Source: Simplicispira hankyongi | GTDB taxonomy: Bacteria; Pseudomonadota; Gammaproteobacteria; Burkholderiales; Burkholderiaceae_C | Assembly (NCBI RefSeq): GCF_003570885.1 | Contig: NZ_QXJC01000001.1 | Coordinates: forward strand, 372,001 to 436,000 | Direction of reading: 5' to 3' | Length of the DNA stretch: 64,000 nt | The notes under the pieces: model-generated | Seen by the model: the letters and a program-made list of their open reading frames with translations, nothing else | The model's database searches: none | Told to the model about the DNA's origin: nothing | Shown: positions 1-7,874 of the stretch, piece by piece | Layout: each line of letters begins with the position of its first letter | Numbering within the stretch: the first letter of the stretch is position 1 | Position numbers and translations under genes: made by a program

Positions 1-54
1 CTCACAGAACGTGCTTTGAAGCGTTTGCGCAAACTATCCCCAGAGAAGCAATGA
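1..54 (+). CDS. C-terminal end of an upstream gene (partial)
   Basis: The first frame is open from the window edge to a TGA at 52-54 and ends in LTERALKRLRKLSPEKQ. The basic, leucine-spaced tail would suit a helix, and faintly recalls the last helix of a sigma-70 region 4, but 17 residues are too few to name a family. It may also be chance, since the true gene is cut off by the window edge. Confidence 0.35.
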   Translation, partial: LTERALKRLRKLSPEKQ

Positions 55-190
55 AGGTAATCACCGACAAGCCCGTCGAGTAACCGCAGGGCGCGCATGC
101 CGTGCCTTTTGGCGTGCTTTATTTTCTGTTTTCTGAAGTGCCCCACTCGGGCGTTCAATCGAATCACCGCAGCGACAAGGAGACGACGCC

Positions 191-1033
191 ATGCCAACCG
201 CCCCCAACCGACTCACAGGCAAAACCCTTTTCATCACCGGCGCCTCGCGCGGCATTGGCCTGGCGATTGCCAAGCGCGCCGCTGCCGACGGCGCCAACAT
301 CGCGATCGTGGCCAAGACCACCGAGGCCAACCCCAAGCTGCCGGGCACCATCTACAGCGCTGCCGCCGAGATCGAGGCCGCTGGTGGGCGGGCCCTGCCG
401 CTGGCGGTGGATATCCGCGACGAGGCGGCGGTGTTTGAGGCGGTCGCCAAGGCGGTGGAGGCCTTTGGCGGCATCGACATCCTGGTCAACAACGCCAGCG
501 CCATCAGCCTGACCAACACCGAAGCCACGCCCATGAAACGCTTCGACCTGATGCACGGCGTCAACGCGCGCGGCACCTACCTGTGCACCATGGCCTGCCT
601 ACCCGAGCTGAAAAAGTCCGCCGCAGCCGGGCGCAACCCGCAGGTGCTGACCATGTCGCCGCCGCTCACCATGCAAACGCACTGGTTTCAGCCCCACACC
701 GCCTACACCATGGCCAAGTACGGCATGAGCATGTGCACGCTGGGCCATGCTGGCGAGTTCAAACGCTATCGCATCGCCGTCAACAGCCTGTGGCCGCGCA
801 CCGCCATTGCCACGGCCGCCATGCAGATGATTCCCGGAATGGATGTGGCGCTGTGCCGCACGCCCGAAATCATGGCCGACGCCGCCTACTACGTGCTCAC
901 CGATACCGCGGGCGCCACGGGCAACTTCTACATCGACGACGCGGTGCTGGCGGCGCACGGGGTCACCGATTTCGACCGTTATGCCGTCACGCCGGGGAAC
1001 CGCAACTTCCTGCCGGACCTGTTTCTGGATTGA
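191..1033 (+). CDS. SDR family NAD(P)-dependent oxidoreductase
   Basis: This 280-residue protein is a classical short-chain dehydrogenase/reductase. The nucleotide-binding motif TGASRGIG is at residues 16-23, the NNAS motif at 100-103, and the catalytic Tyr172 and Lys176 (YTMAK) follow a Ser at 156. Its length and the long spacing between the Rossmann start and the active site resemble the HSDL2-like branch, which is larger than the usual 250 residues. The substrate is unknown; an alcohol or 3-hydroxyacyl compound is typical. The ATG is preceded by an AAGGAGA ribosome-binding site 7 bases upstream. It stands alone, facing the AEC transporter gene. Confidence 0.9.
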   Translation: MPTAPNRLTGKTLFITGASRGIGLAIAKRAAADGANIAIVAKTTEANPKLPGTIYSAAAEIEAAGGRALPLAVDIRDEAAVFEAVAKAVEAFGGIDILVNNASAISLTNTEATPMKRFDLMHGVNARGTYLCTMACLPELKKSAAAGRNPQVLTMSPPLTMQTHWFQPHTAYTMAKYGMSMCTLGHAGEFKRYRIAVNSLWPRTAIATAAMQMIPGMDVALCRTPEIMADAAYYVLTDTAGATGNFYIDDAVLAAHGVTDFDRYAVTPGNRNFLPDLFLD

Positions 1034-1036
1034 CGC

Positions 1037-1200
1037 TGGTGTCGTGAATTGCAAGTTCGCTTCAGAACGCTGCCGAGAATCGCTGCCATGCTGCGTTGCA
1101 AATCCTCGCGATAGCTACAGCTATCGCTGTGGTTTGCGCCTTGCCTGACGACCATTTCGACCGCTTTTCTTCTTCATCCAACTTCCAACGCACGACACTA
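1037..1200. repeat. MITE-like element with nested inverted repeats
   Basis: The two ends form an imperfect terminal inverted repeat: TGGTGTCGTGAATTGCAAG at the left and, read from the other strand, TAGTGTCGTGCGTTGGAAG at the right. Inside is a second, longer hairpin (about 1097-1136) built around GATAGC-TACA-GCTATC with 14 of 18 arm bases paired. It has no coding capacity. The element lies exactly between the SDR gene and the converging AEC gene, and its right end carries the AEC stop codon (TAG, 1198-1200). I associate this pattern with mobile miniature elements; whether it is repeated in the genome cannot be seen here. Confidence 0.6.
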
Positions 1201-2154
1201 GGCGGTCACAAACCGCGTGACCAGGAACATCACCACCGGCAGCGTGACCAGCGCCATCGCCGTGGAGACGGCAATACTCGCCGTCACCTCGGCTTCGGCC
1301 ACGTTGTAGCGCTGGGCAAACAGGAAGACATTGGCGCCAATCGGCAGCGACGCGGTGACCACCAGCACCGCCAGCGCCGGCCCGCCAAAGCCTAGCGCCA
1401 TGCCCAAACTCCCCAGGACCAGCGGAAAACCCAGGGATTTGACCAAGGCCACGCGCAGCGCGGGCCTGAAGTTCGACCCTACCTTCGAGAACGCCAGTGT
1501 GACCCCCACCAGCAACAGTGCCAGCGGCCCCAGCGCCTGACCGAGCAGTTGCAGGGGCTTGTCGACCACGGTGGGCAACGCCAGGCCTGTTTGCGCAAAC
1601 AGCAGGCCAATGATGATGGGCAAGGGCACGGGGTGCAGGATGCCATTCTTGACCGCCTGCAGCACCGTGCGCAGCATGTGCGCTTGAGGCTGGCCCGGCG
1701 TGTCGGCGCGCTCGCGTGCGGCGGCCATCTCAAAGACCACCGTGGCCCCCGTCAGCAGCACCAGGGCGTGCACCGAGATCAAGGTGAACAGCGTCACCAG
1801 CCCGGCCTCGCCAAAGGCCAGGCCGATGAGCGGCACACCGATCATGAGGGTGTTACCAAAGGTATAGGCCAGAGCCCGCGCCGCCGCCAGTGTCGCAAAG
1901 CCCTGCAGCGCCAGCGTGGCGGCAAAAACCAGTGCGGCGGCCGCGAAATAAATACCCACCGGGCCAAAGTCAAGCGCTTCGATGTGCACCGTGCTCATGG
2001 TGCGAAACAGCAGGGCCGGCGTCAGCACCATAAAGACGAGGTTGGAGAGGTCCTTGACCGAGGCGGCGCGGATCCACTCCAGGCGCGCGGCCAGATAGCC
2101 GATGGCAATGAAGAGGCCGACCGGGACCAGAGAAGTGAAAACGGGAGAGTTCAA
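1198..2154 (-). CDS. AEC family transporter
   Basis: The 318-residue protein is almost wholly hydrophobic, with about ten membrane segments, and matches the auxin efflux carrier (AEC/MdcF) family in its two five-helix halves and the start NSPVFTSLVPVGLFIAIGYL. Bacterial members move small organic acids such as malonate or malate. The start is a TTG without a visible ribosome-binding site; the alignment of the N-terminus with the family supports it, and no good ATG exists nearby. A short palindromic repeat ends about 10 bases upstream of this codon. The stop codon lies in the terminal repeat of the MITE-like element downstream. Confidence 0.85.
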   Translation of the reverse strand: MNSPVFTSLVPVGLFIAIGYLAARLEWIRAASVKDLSNLVFMVLTPALLFRTMSTVHIEALDFGPVGIYFAAAALVFAATLALQGFATLAAARALAYTFGNTLMIGVPLIGLAFGEAGLVTLFTLISVHALVLLTGATVVFEMAAARERADTPGQPQAHMLRTVLQAVKNGILHPVPLPIIIGLLFAQTGLALPTVVDKPLQLLGQALGPLALLLVGVTLAFSKVGSNFRPALRVALVKSLGFPLVLGSLGMALGFGGPALAVLVVTASLPIGANVFLFAQRYNVAEAEVTASIAVSTAMALVTLPVVMFLVTRFVTA

Positions 2155-2164
2155 GACGCGACTA

Positions 2165-2226
2165 TATTTTTGATAGCTGGGCGAGCTTATACCTAAAGCG
2201 CTGGAGCCCTATTTTTATCAAAAATA
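2165..2226 (+). repeat. AGCGCTT palindromic repeat, copy A
   Basis: The core reads AGCTTATACCTAAAGCGCT, flanked by GATAGCTGG on the left and GGAGCCCTATTTTTATC on the right. An outer perfect 11-base inverted repeat (TATTTTTGATA / TATCAAAAATA) encloses it. It is the first of ten related copies in the window, and sits directly upstream of the TTG start of the AEC gene. Confidence 0.65.
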
Positions 2227-2336
2227 CGAAACTGCAAGCATCGCACGGCTCCGGCTGCGCGCACCCGCATTCTTGAGGGGGCTTGGAGCTGCAAAGACTG
2301 GGCTCCTGTGCATTGCGCCCAGCCAAAACCGTCCCT

Positions 2337-3299
2337 TCAAGCCTCTACCGACGCCGCCTCTACCGGCGCCACTTCAATGCGGTTCCGGCCATTTTTCTTG
2401 GCCGCATACAGTTGCCGGTCCACCGCCTCCATGAAGTCGGAAGGCGACATGCGCGCGCCTGGAACGACCGTCCCGACACCGATGCTGACGGTAAGGCGCT
2501 GCTCATGCGGCGACTGCGCGTGGATGATGGCCTGCTTCTTGATCAGCCGCTCGCAGCGCTGGGCGACTTTCAGCGCCACGGTGGCATCGGCTTGCGGCAA
2601 CAGGACCACAAATTCTTCACCGCCGAAACGCGCCACCAGATCGCGCGGGCCATCCAGGGCCAGACTCAGCGTTTGTGCGATATCCGTCAGGCAGCGGTCG
2701 CCCTTGATATGCCCATAGAGGTCGTTGTACTGCTTGAAAAAGTCGATATCGAACATCAGGACGGACAGCGGCTGGCCGTTGCTGCGTGCGCTCTCCCATT
2801 CCAGTTCGAGGCTGACATTGAATCGGCGCCGGTTGGCGATGTTGGTCAACCCGTCCTTGAACGACAGCGCTTCCAGTTCCTTTTGCAGGGCGAGCAGTTT
2901 TTCTTCGGTCCTTTTCCGTTCGCTGATGTCGAACATGAAGCCCACCAGCGCTTCCGGCCCGCCCTCCTGGTTGCGCACCACGTGCACGACATCACGTAGC
3001 CACACGTACCCGTTGTCCTTGGTCAGCGCCCGGTAGTCGGCCTCGTGGTCCACCCCAGCCTGGGATTGCGCGACACAGAAATTCACCACGTTTTCACGGT
3101 CATCCTGGTGCATGCGCGCTGCCCAGTCTTCCACGGTCATCCAGCTCTCGGGCTTCCAGCCTAGCAGCTCTTCGATTTGCGGGCCGATGTAGGTAAACCG
3201 CTTGCTGGCCCAATCAATCTTCCACGGAATGGCCTTGGTCGATTCCAGAAGGGTCCGGTACACCGCGTTGTCGCTATGGAGGTCGCTCACGTCTGCCAT
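2337..3299 (-). CDS. PAS domain-containing diguanylate cyclase
   Basis: A cytoplasmic 320-residue protein with an N-terminal PAS domain (about residues 15-130, PAS-fold 3 type ending in FDISERKR) and a GGDEF domain (about 145-310). The active site is GGEEF with the preceding DIDFFKQYND metal-binding segment, so it should make cyclic di-GMP from two GTP. The inhibitory RxxD site five residues upstream is absent (GPRD is found), so product feedback may be missing. An AGGAGA ribosome-binding site precedes the ATG. It lies 38 bases downstream of an unknown gene on the same strand, with which it may be co-transcribed. Confidence 0.92.
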   Translation of the reverse strand: MADVSDLHSDNAVYRTLLESTKAIPWKIDWASKRFTYIGPQIEELLGWKPESWMTVEDWAARMHQDDRENVVNFCVAQSQAGVDHEADYRALTKDNGYVWLRDVVHVVRNQEGGPEALVGFMFDISERKRTEEKLLALQKELEALSFKDGLTNIANRRRFNVSLELEWESARSNGQPLSVLMFDIDFFKQYNDLYGHIKGDRCLTDIAQTLSLALDGPRDLVARFGGEEFVVLLPQADATVALKVAQRCERLIKKQAIIHAQSPHEQRLTVSIGVGTVVPGARMSPSDFMEAVDRQLYAAKKNGRNRIEVAPVEAASVEA

Positions 3300-3337
3300 G
3301 TTCCATGTCTCCTGGTCAATATGGGTTCAATGCCTGC

Positions 3338-4144
3338 TTACCCGATGGCGACCGGTTGGCCATGCCCCGTGTCGATGGCGTTCCAGTACCAATAGAAAAA
3401 TCCGTGGTCTTTTTGCAGCAGCGTGTGCGTGACGATGCTGCCTTGCCGGATGTCGCCCCAGCAGGCGCGCGCCGAATTGCGGTTGTTGTGCAGGTCGATG
3501 CACTCCAGGCTGGTACTCGCCGGTTTGGGCGGGATATACAGCGCACTGCCACGCGGCACCCAGAGATCGGCCAGCCGGATCTTGCCCAACGCCGGCCAGT
3601 AGCGGCCGACCGAAATCACCAGCGGCTGCGTGGGGTCGGTGGATGCGAACACGTGGGGGAAGTCGTGGTGCTCCAGGTCGGTGCACACCACGCTAAGCAG
3701 AGTATTGCCCGTTCCCTGGTAGGGCGACCAATGCCCGGCGAAGACACCGTATTCGTATTCGATCTGCTGCAATTGCGCGACCGGGCTGCTCAGGCGGACC
3801 ACCTGCCCCGGCTCCACCAGCGTGATACCAAAGGCCGCCGCGACATCCCGCGTCGCCCACAGCGGCGCGAAATCGACCTGCCGGGCTGCAAACCCCAGTT
3901 GCGTTTCAATGCCGTACGGCGGCGTGGGTTTGACCCCCAACACTTCGGCCACCACGTACTCGTTGCCCATGGCCATCGCCGGGTGGGTGGCCGCCGGTTC
4001 GATCGGCGCGACGCCAGCGGGCGGCTGGCTCAGGTAGGTGGGGGCGCCGCCATCGTTGAAGAAAAACGGCGTTTGGGCGATGTCCACCGCCGTTTCGAAA
4101 ATCTCTTTGATGAACAGCGGTGCAGCAAGCTGGGTTTCGGGCAC
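3338..4144 (-). CDS. hypothetical protein
   Basis: I do not recognise this 268-residue protein. It starts with GTG after an AGGAG ribosome-binding site. There is no signal peptide, membrane segment or obvious catalytic motif. It is rich in aromatic residues towards the C-terminus (FFYWYWNAID) and has an even, globular composition with full coding character. It precedes the PAS-GGDEF gene by 38 bases on the same strand, so the two may be one transcript; a ligand-binding or effector role linked to the cyclase would be speculation. Confidence 0.7.
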   Translation of the reverse strand: MPETQLAAPLFIKEIFETAVDIAQTPFFFNDGGAPTYLSQPPAGVAPIEPAATHPAMAMGNEYVVAEVLGVKPTPPYGIETQLGFAARQVDFAPLWATRDVAAAFGITLVEPGQVVRLSSPVAQLQQIEYEYGVFAGHWSPYQGTGNTLLSVVCTDLEHHDFPHVFASTDPTQPLVISVGRYWPALGKIRLADLWVPRGSALYIPPKPASTSLECIDLHNNRNSARACWGDIRQGSIVTHTLLQKDHGFFYWYWNAIDTGHGQPVAIG

Positions 4145-4341
4145 GGGGTAATGACTCCTGCATGTTTTGGGACGTTCGCGCTTCCAATCCGGCCCCCAAC
4201 AAGGCCGCAGAATATGTTACCAGGGGTTTCAATTTGGCGCTGGGCGCGGCTGAAAGCGCCGCGGCATCAGCCACCGCCTCGAAGCGGAGCAAGCCGGAAG
4301 GGCCAGCCACCGCTTTCTACGGGCACAAGCTCCGTCCTGCG

Positions 4342-5397
4342 TCACGGGTGGGCACAGGAGTCGTCCAGCCCCGCCATGCCCGCCACTTTCTGCAGACGCG
4401 AGCGATTGTCCAAACAGGCTTGGTGTTCGACCTCGGCCGCTTTTTGCTGGGCCAAGCGGATGGTTCTGGCGCGTTCGGCCTGCAGGCGGGCCACGCGCTC
4501 GCGTATCTTCGGCATGGCGGCCAACGCGGCTTTTTCGCCCTCGATGATGGCGGTGGCGCGCTGGCTGAAGTCGGCCGAGCTCAGGTCGAGCACCTTGGGG
4601 CGGATGACGACGTCGGCCCGCGCCAGCTCGGCCTGACCGAGCTTCTGGCCCATGATGGCAATCGACTGATTCAGCGTGCCCAGCATGTCGCCCGACACCT
4701 TGCCCTGGGCCTTGCTGGAAATGTCCACGGCAATCACCACATCGGCGCCCAGCTGGCGCGCCGCATCCACCGGCACCGGGCTGACCACACCGCCATCCAC
4801 ATAATGGTATTTGCCAATGGTGACCGGCTGGAACACCCCCGGCACGCTGCTGGACGCCCGTACCGCCTGGCCCGTGTTGCCACGCGCAAACGCCGTGCGC
4901 TCGCCATCTTCGAGCCGCGTCGCCACGGCCACGAAAGGCTTGGCCAGTTGCTCCATGGGCTTGTGGTGCACCTGCTCGTTCACGTAGTCCTCCAGCTTCT
5001 GGCCCAGCACCAAGCCGCCAGAGGACCACTGCAGGTCGCGGATATTGGCCTCGTCCATGGCGATGGCCTTTTCCTGCAACGCAAACGCATTCAGGCCGCT
5101 GGCATACAGCGCCCCCACCACGCTGCCCGCACTGGTGCCCGCCACCACAGCCGGAGCAAAGCCATTGGCCTCCAGCATCTTGATGACGCCGATGTGCGCA
5201 AACCCCTTGGCCGCGCCGCCGCCCAGGGCGATGCCGATTTTGATGGGCGGTACGGGAGGCGTGGCTGCCGTGGTTTCTGGGGCGGCGGCCGGTGGGCTGG
5301 GCGAGGTGCTGCTGCAGGCGGCCAAGGTGGCCAGGAGCAGAGACATGAGCGGACGCGAAAAGAGGGTCAGGCGGATGCCGGGAAATCGGTTTGTCAT
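4342..5397 (-). CDS. patatin-like phospholipase lipoprotein
   Basis: A 351-residue protein with a lipoprotein signal (lipobox LAAC, Cys28), a Pro/Ala-rich linker, then a patatin domain. The oxyanion-hole stretch GGGAAKG (59-65), the nucleophile elbow GTSAG (Ser89) and the dyad aspartate in DGG (Asp201) are all present, so it should be an active Ser-Asp lipid acyl hydrolase of the RssA type. The lipobox places it on the periplasmic side of a membrane. The C-terminal 90 residues form a charged helical tail. It stands alone between a gene remnant and an unknown gene. Confidence 0.9.
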   Translation of the reverse strand: MTNRFPGIRLTLFSRPLMSLLLATLAACSSTSPSPPAAAPETTAATPPVPPIKIGIALGGGAAKGFAHIGVIKMLEANGFAPAVVAGTSAGSVVGALYASGLNAFALQEKAIAMDEANIRDLQWSSGGLVLGQKLEDYVNEQVHHKPMEQLAKPFVAVATRLEDGERTAFARGNTGQAVRASSSVPGVFQPVTIGKYHYVDGGVVSPVPVDAARQLGADVVIAVDISSKAQGKVSGDMLGTLNQSIAIMGQKLGQAELARADVVIRPKVLDLSSADFSQRATAIIEGEKAALAAMPKIRERVARLQAERARTIRLAQQKAAEVEHQACLDNRSRLQKVAGMAGLDDSCAHP

Positions 5398-5448
5398 TGA
5401 ATCGGGTGTGTAGCGCCAGCCGTTTGGTTGACGCGGGCGAACTGCAGC

Positions 5449-5556
5449 TTATTGCCGAACCGGCGCCACGGAGCACTTGAATCCCATGGCATGCAGCACC
5501 TTGAACAGAGTATCGGAGCTGGGCGCGCGTTCCCCAGGCAGGCTTTTGTCGCGTTG
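5449..5556 (-). pseudogene. C-terminal remnant of an addiction-module antitoxin
   Basis: The last 35 codons of this frame include ERAPSSDTLFKVLHAMGF before a TAA, which is the typical end of the HTH (COG3636, addiction module antidote) antitoxin family. The expected N-terminal helix-turn-helix is missing: upstream, the frame continues into sequence whose other frame reads NPAFKATCTKSRAGPP, a style of repeat-derived tail common in Comamonadaceae. No toxin gene is nearby. I read it as a truncated antitoxin joined to repeat sequence. The rest of 5398-5724 holds this repeat-like stretch and one palindromic repeat and no intact gene. Confidence 0.45.
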
Positions 5557-5660
5557 GGGGGCCTGCCCGGCTCTTTGTGCAGGTCGCCTTGAACGCAGGG
5601 TTGGACCTCGGTGGCATACCCTGCCCCTGCTCGGCACAGAGATAGGTATTGAAACTCCTC

Positions 5661-5718
5661 TTTTAATAGCTTCCAGCGCCCGTCCCATAAGCGCTAGAGG
5701 CCGATTTCACTCAAAAAA
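5661..5718 (+). repeat. AGCGCTT palindromic repeat, copy B
   Basis: The core runs from AGCGCCCGTCCC to ATAAGCGCT (5675-5695), preceded by AATAGCTTCC and followed by AGAGGCCGATTT. The left arm is mutated (AGCGCCC). It lies downstream of msrA, between genes on the same strand. Confidence 0.7.
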
Positions 5719-5724
5719 CCAGCG

Positions 5725-6303
5725 TCACCCATCCTTCAAAAACCGCACAAACGTCTTGCGAAACTTGGCCACCTTCGGCCCCACCACGGCGGCGCAGTAG
5801 CCTTGGTTGGGGTTTCGCGCGTAGTAGTCGTCGTGGTAGGCCTCGGCGGCGCTCCAATTGGAAAGCGGCGCGACCTCGGTGGTGATGGGGCCGTCGTAGA
5901 GGCCCTCCTCCGCCATTTCCTTGAGCATCTGGCGGGCCAGCTCGCCCTGGGCTTCGGTGTCGTAATAGATGCCGCTGCGGTACTGTGTGCCCACGTCGTT
6001 GCCCTGGCGGTTGAGCTGCGACGGGTCGTGCATGGCGAAGAAGATTTCCAAAATCTCGCGCAGGCTGATCACGGTATCGTCAAACTGCACGCGCACCACT
6101 TCGGCGTGGCCGGTGCGGCCGGTGCACACCTGCTCGTACGTGGGGTTCTGCGCATGGCCGTTGGAATAACCGCTTTGCACGTCGGTCACGCCGCGCACGC
6201 GGTCAAACACCGCCTCGGTGCACCAGAAACAGCCGCCAGCCAGGGTGATGGTTGCCCTTCCGGCTGAGGCGGCTGTTCCGGGTTGATTGCCTGGATGGCT
6301 CAT
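5725..6303 (-). CDS. msrA: peptide-methionine (S)-S-oxide reductase MsrA
   Basis: Reduces the S-epimer of methionine sulfoxide in proteins and free amino acids, using thioredoxin. The 192-residue length and the active-site motif GCFWCTE (nucleophile Cys25) are diagnostic, as are GYSNGH and the segment around EVVRVQFDD. The start ATG is followed by a short Ala/Gly-rich lead before the domain. No MsrB is adjacent. It is followed by the palindromic repeat copy B and preceded by an FmdE-like gene 30 bases upstream. Confidence 0.97.
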   Translation of the reverse strand: MSHPGNQPGTAASAGRATITLAGGCFWCTEAVFDRVRGVTDVQSGYSNGHAQNPTYEQVCTGRTGHAEVVRVQFDDTVISLREILEIFFAMHDPSQLNRQGNDVGTQYRSGIYYDTEAQGELARQMLKEMAEEGLYDGPITTEVAPLSNWSAAEAYHDDYYARNPNQGYCAAVVGPKVAKFRKTFVRFLKDG

Positions 6304-6333
6304 TGCGTCAAGCTCCTTCGTATTCTTCGAGGT

Positions 6334-6978
6334 TCACGGGGCGGGATGCCAGTCGCTGACCCACACCATTGCGGGGTCGTCGGCATGGTCCACCAGCATC
6401 AATCGCACCCGCTCCTGCCAGAGCTGTGCAAAACGCTCCAGCTCGGCGCTGTCGGCGCGCTCGGAGAAGGCTTTGGCCATCAGCGGTCGCATTTCGTCCG
6501 GCCAGGGCAGCAGGGCGCCGTCCAGGTGCACGGCGACGGCCTTGCCGGTGTCACGGCGGCGCATGCCTAGAACGCCGTCGACGTCGGCACCAAAGTGCAG
6601 CAGGTTCTTGCGTGCAAAGAGCGCCGACGGGCCGGCACCAGGAAACCCGGTTTCAGCCGCGGCACCGGTCACCAGTTGCACCACCGAGGAGATGACCCCC
6701 GTCACGCCGCTATCGCGCGCGTCCCGCATGAAGACTTCCACATCGCCCCGCACGGGCGTCTCACCTGCATACAGTGCGCGCAGGCCATGCAGAGCCATGA
6801 GGTAGGCGCCCGCGACGGTCGGGCACGAGTGGCCCGCCAGGCGCACCACGTCGGCGTAGCCATATTGAATCAGCCCCTGCCGGACCGCGCCCAGAAACTG
6901 GGCCAGCGGGTCGCGCACCGTGATGACGGGCGCTTGCGCGAAAAAATCGGGAAATCCGGGGTCTTGCACTTCTGTCAT
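6334..6978 (-). CDS. FmdE-like protein
   Basis: The protein has 214 residues from the ATG at 6978 (MTEVQDPG); an in-frame start at 7056 adds 26 unconserved-looking residues and would run towards the tetR promoter, so I prefer the shorter form. The segment YADVVRLAGHSCPTVAGAYL resembles the His-x-x-Cys core of the FmdE family (PF02663), first named from a molybdenum formylmethanofuran dehydrogenase operon, whose bacterial members have no settled role and may bind metal. It lies 30 bases upstream of msrA and diverges from the TetR efflux operon. The family call is by motif only. Confidence 0.6.
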   Translation of the reverse strand: MTEVQDPGFPDFFAQAPVITVRDPLAQFLGAVRQGLIQYGYADVVRLAGHSCPTVAGAYLMALHGLRALYAGETPVRGDVEVFMRDARDSGVTGVISSVVQLVTGAAAETGFPGAGPSALFARKNLLHFGADVDGVLGMRRRDTGKAVAVHLDGALLPWPDEMRPLMAKAFSERADSAELERFAQLWQERVRLMLVDHADDPAMVWVSDWHPAP

Positions 6979-7082
6979 GGCACCTGCTTTTGCTTTGGAA
7001 GCGGCACATCGCGTGCCGCTGGGCCATCGTAAACACTTCTGGCTGCATGACCGCATTGGGGCTATTTCAATCAGGCGCGCAA

Positions 7083-7111
7083 TTGACCTCTGGAAACGGT
7101 TTTGCTACATT
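7083..7111 (+). promoter_or_regulatory. sigma-70-type promoter of the TetR-efflux operon
   Basis: TTGACC (7083-7088) and TACATT (7106-7111) are separated by 17 bases. The -10 hexamer overlaps the inverted repeat proposed as the TetR operator, which would allow direct repression. Confidence 0.5.
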
Positions 7112-7132
7112 ACTAACCAGTCAGTCAGTAAT
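7109..7132 (+). promoter_or_regulatory. probable TetR operator
   Basis: A 24-base imperfect palindrome begins ATTACT and ends AGTAAT, with a centre of AACCAGTCAGTC. It covers the end of the -10 box and the expected transcription start of the operon, and lies just upstream of the regulator's start codon. TACTNACNN-type palindromes like this are usual for TetR regulators of RND pumps. Confidence 0.55.
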
Positions 7133-7139
7133 CTACACT

Positions 7140-7874
7140 TTGTCCACACGCCCTGCCCCCCTTCCTGCCGAACCACCGCACGACGACACCCTGGGAGCCG
7201 CGCTTGGCGGGGCGGCGCGCCGCGAGCGCCGCAAGCAGGCCCGCCCCGGCGAGTTGCTGGATGCCGCGCTGGACCTGTTTGTGGAAAAGGGTTTTACCGC
7301 CACGCGGGTGGAAGAAGTGGCTGCGCGTGCTGGCGTGTCCAAGGGCACGCTGTTTCTTTATTTCCCCAGCAAGGAAGAGCTGTTCAAGGCCGTGGTGCGC
7401 GAGAGCATCGTGGGGCGCTTCGACGAATGGTCGGCACAGATCGACCAGTTCCCCGGCAGCACCGGCGAGATGCTGCGGGCCTGCTACCAGGCCTGGTGGG
7501 AACGCATTGGCAACACGCGCGCCTCGGGCATCACCAAGCTGATGCTGTGCGAGGCGGGCAATTTCCCGGAAATCGCCCAGTTCTACCAGCACGAGGTCAT
7601 CGAACCGGCGCAGCAGCTCATTCGCCGCGTGCTGGCACGGGGTGTGGCCTCGGGGGAGTTTCGCGCGGTGGACCCGGTGTACGCGGTGCACGCCATCATT
7701 GCGCCGCTGATGTTTTTGATGCTCACCAAACATTCCATGGGCGCCTGTGTGCCCAATGCCGCTGATTTCGATCCACAAACCTTTATCGACCACCAGATCG
7801 ACGGTCTGCTCTATGGCTTGTGCGTGCGTCCAGCGCTGGCTGTCTCTGCTTCTCCTTTGCCCTCACACCCATGA
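7140..7874 (+). CDS. TetR/AcrR family regulator of the efflux operon
   Basis: A TetR-type repressor with the N-terminal HTH about 30 residues from the proposed start (GFTATRVEEVAARAGVSKGT, LFLYFPSKEELF) and a ligand-binding C-terminal domain with LMFLMLTKHSM. An upstream in-frame ATG exists at 6990, but it would lie before the promoter and operator, so I place the start at the TTG at 7140, 244 residues. The ribosome-binding site is weak. Its end overlaps the adaptor gene's start (ATGA, 7871-7874), so regulator and pump are translationally coupled. It should repress its own operon until bound by a pump substrate. Confidence 0.85.
   Translation: MSTRPAPLPAEPPHDDTLGAALGGAARRERRKQARPGELLDAALDLFVEKGFTATRVEEVAARAGVSKGTLFLYFPSKEELFKAVVRESIVGRFDEWSAQIDQFPGSTGEMLRACYQAWWERIGNTRASGITKLMLCEAGNFPEIAQFYQHEVIEPAQQLIRRVLARGVASGEFRAVDPVYAVHAIIAPLMFLMLTKHSMGACVPNAADFDPQTFIDHQIDGLLYGLCVRPALAVSASPLPSHP

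Noticed and set aside
6990-7139. An N-terminal extension of the TetR regulator from the ATG at 6990
   Set aside because: It would start upstream of the predicted promoter and operator, and the residues are unlike other TetR N-termini.
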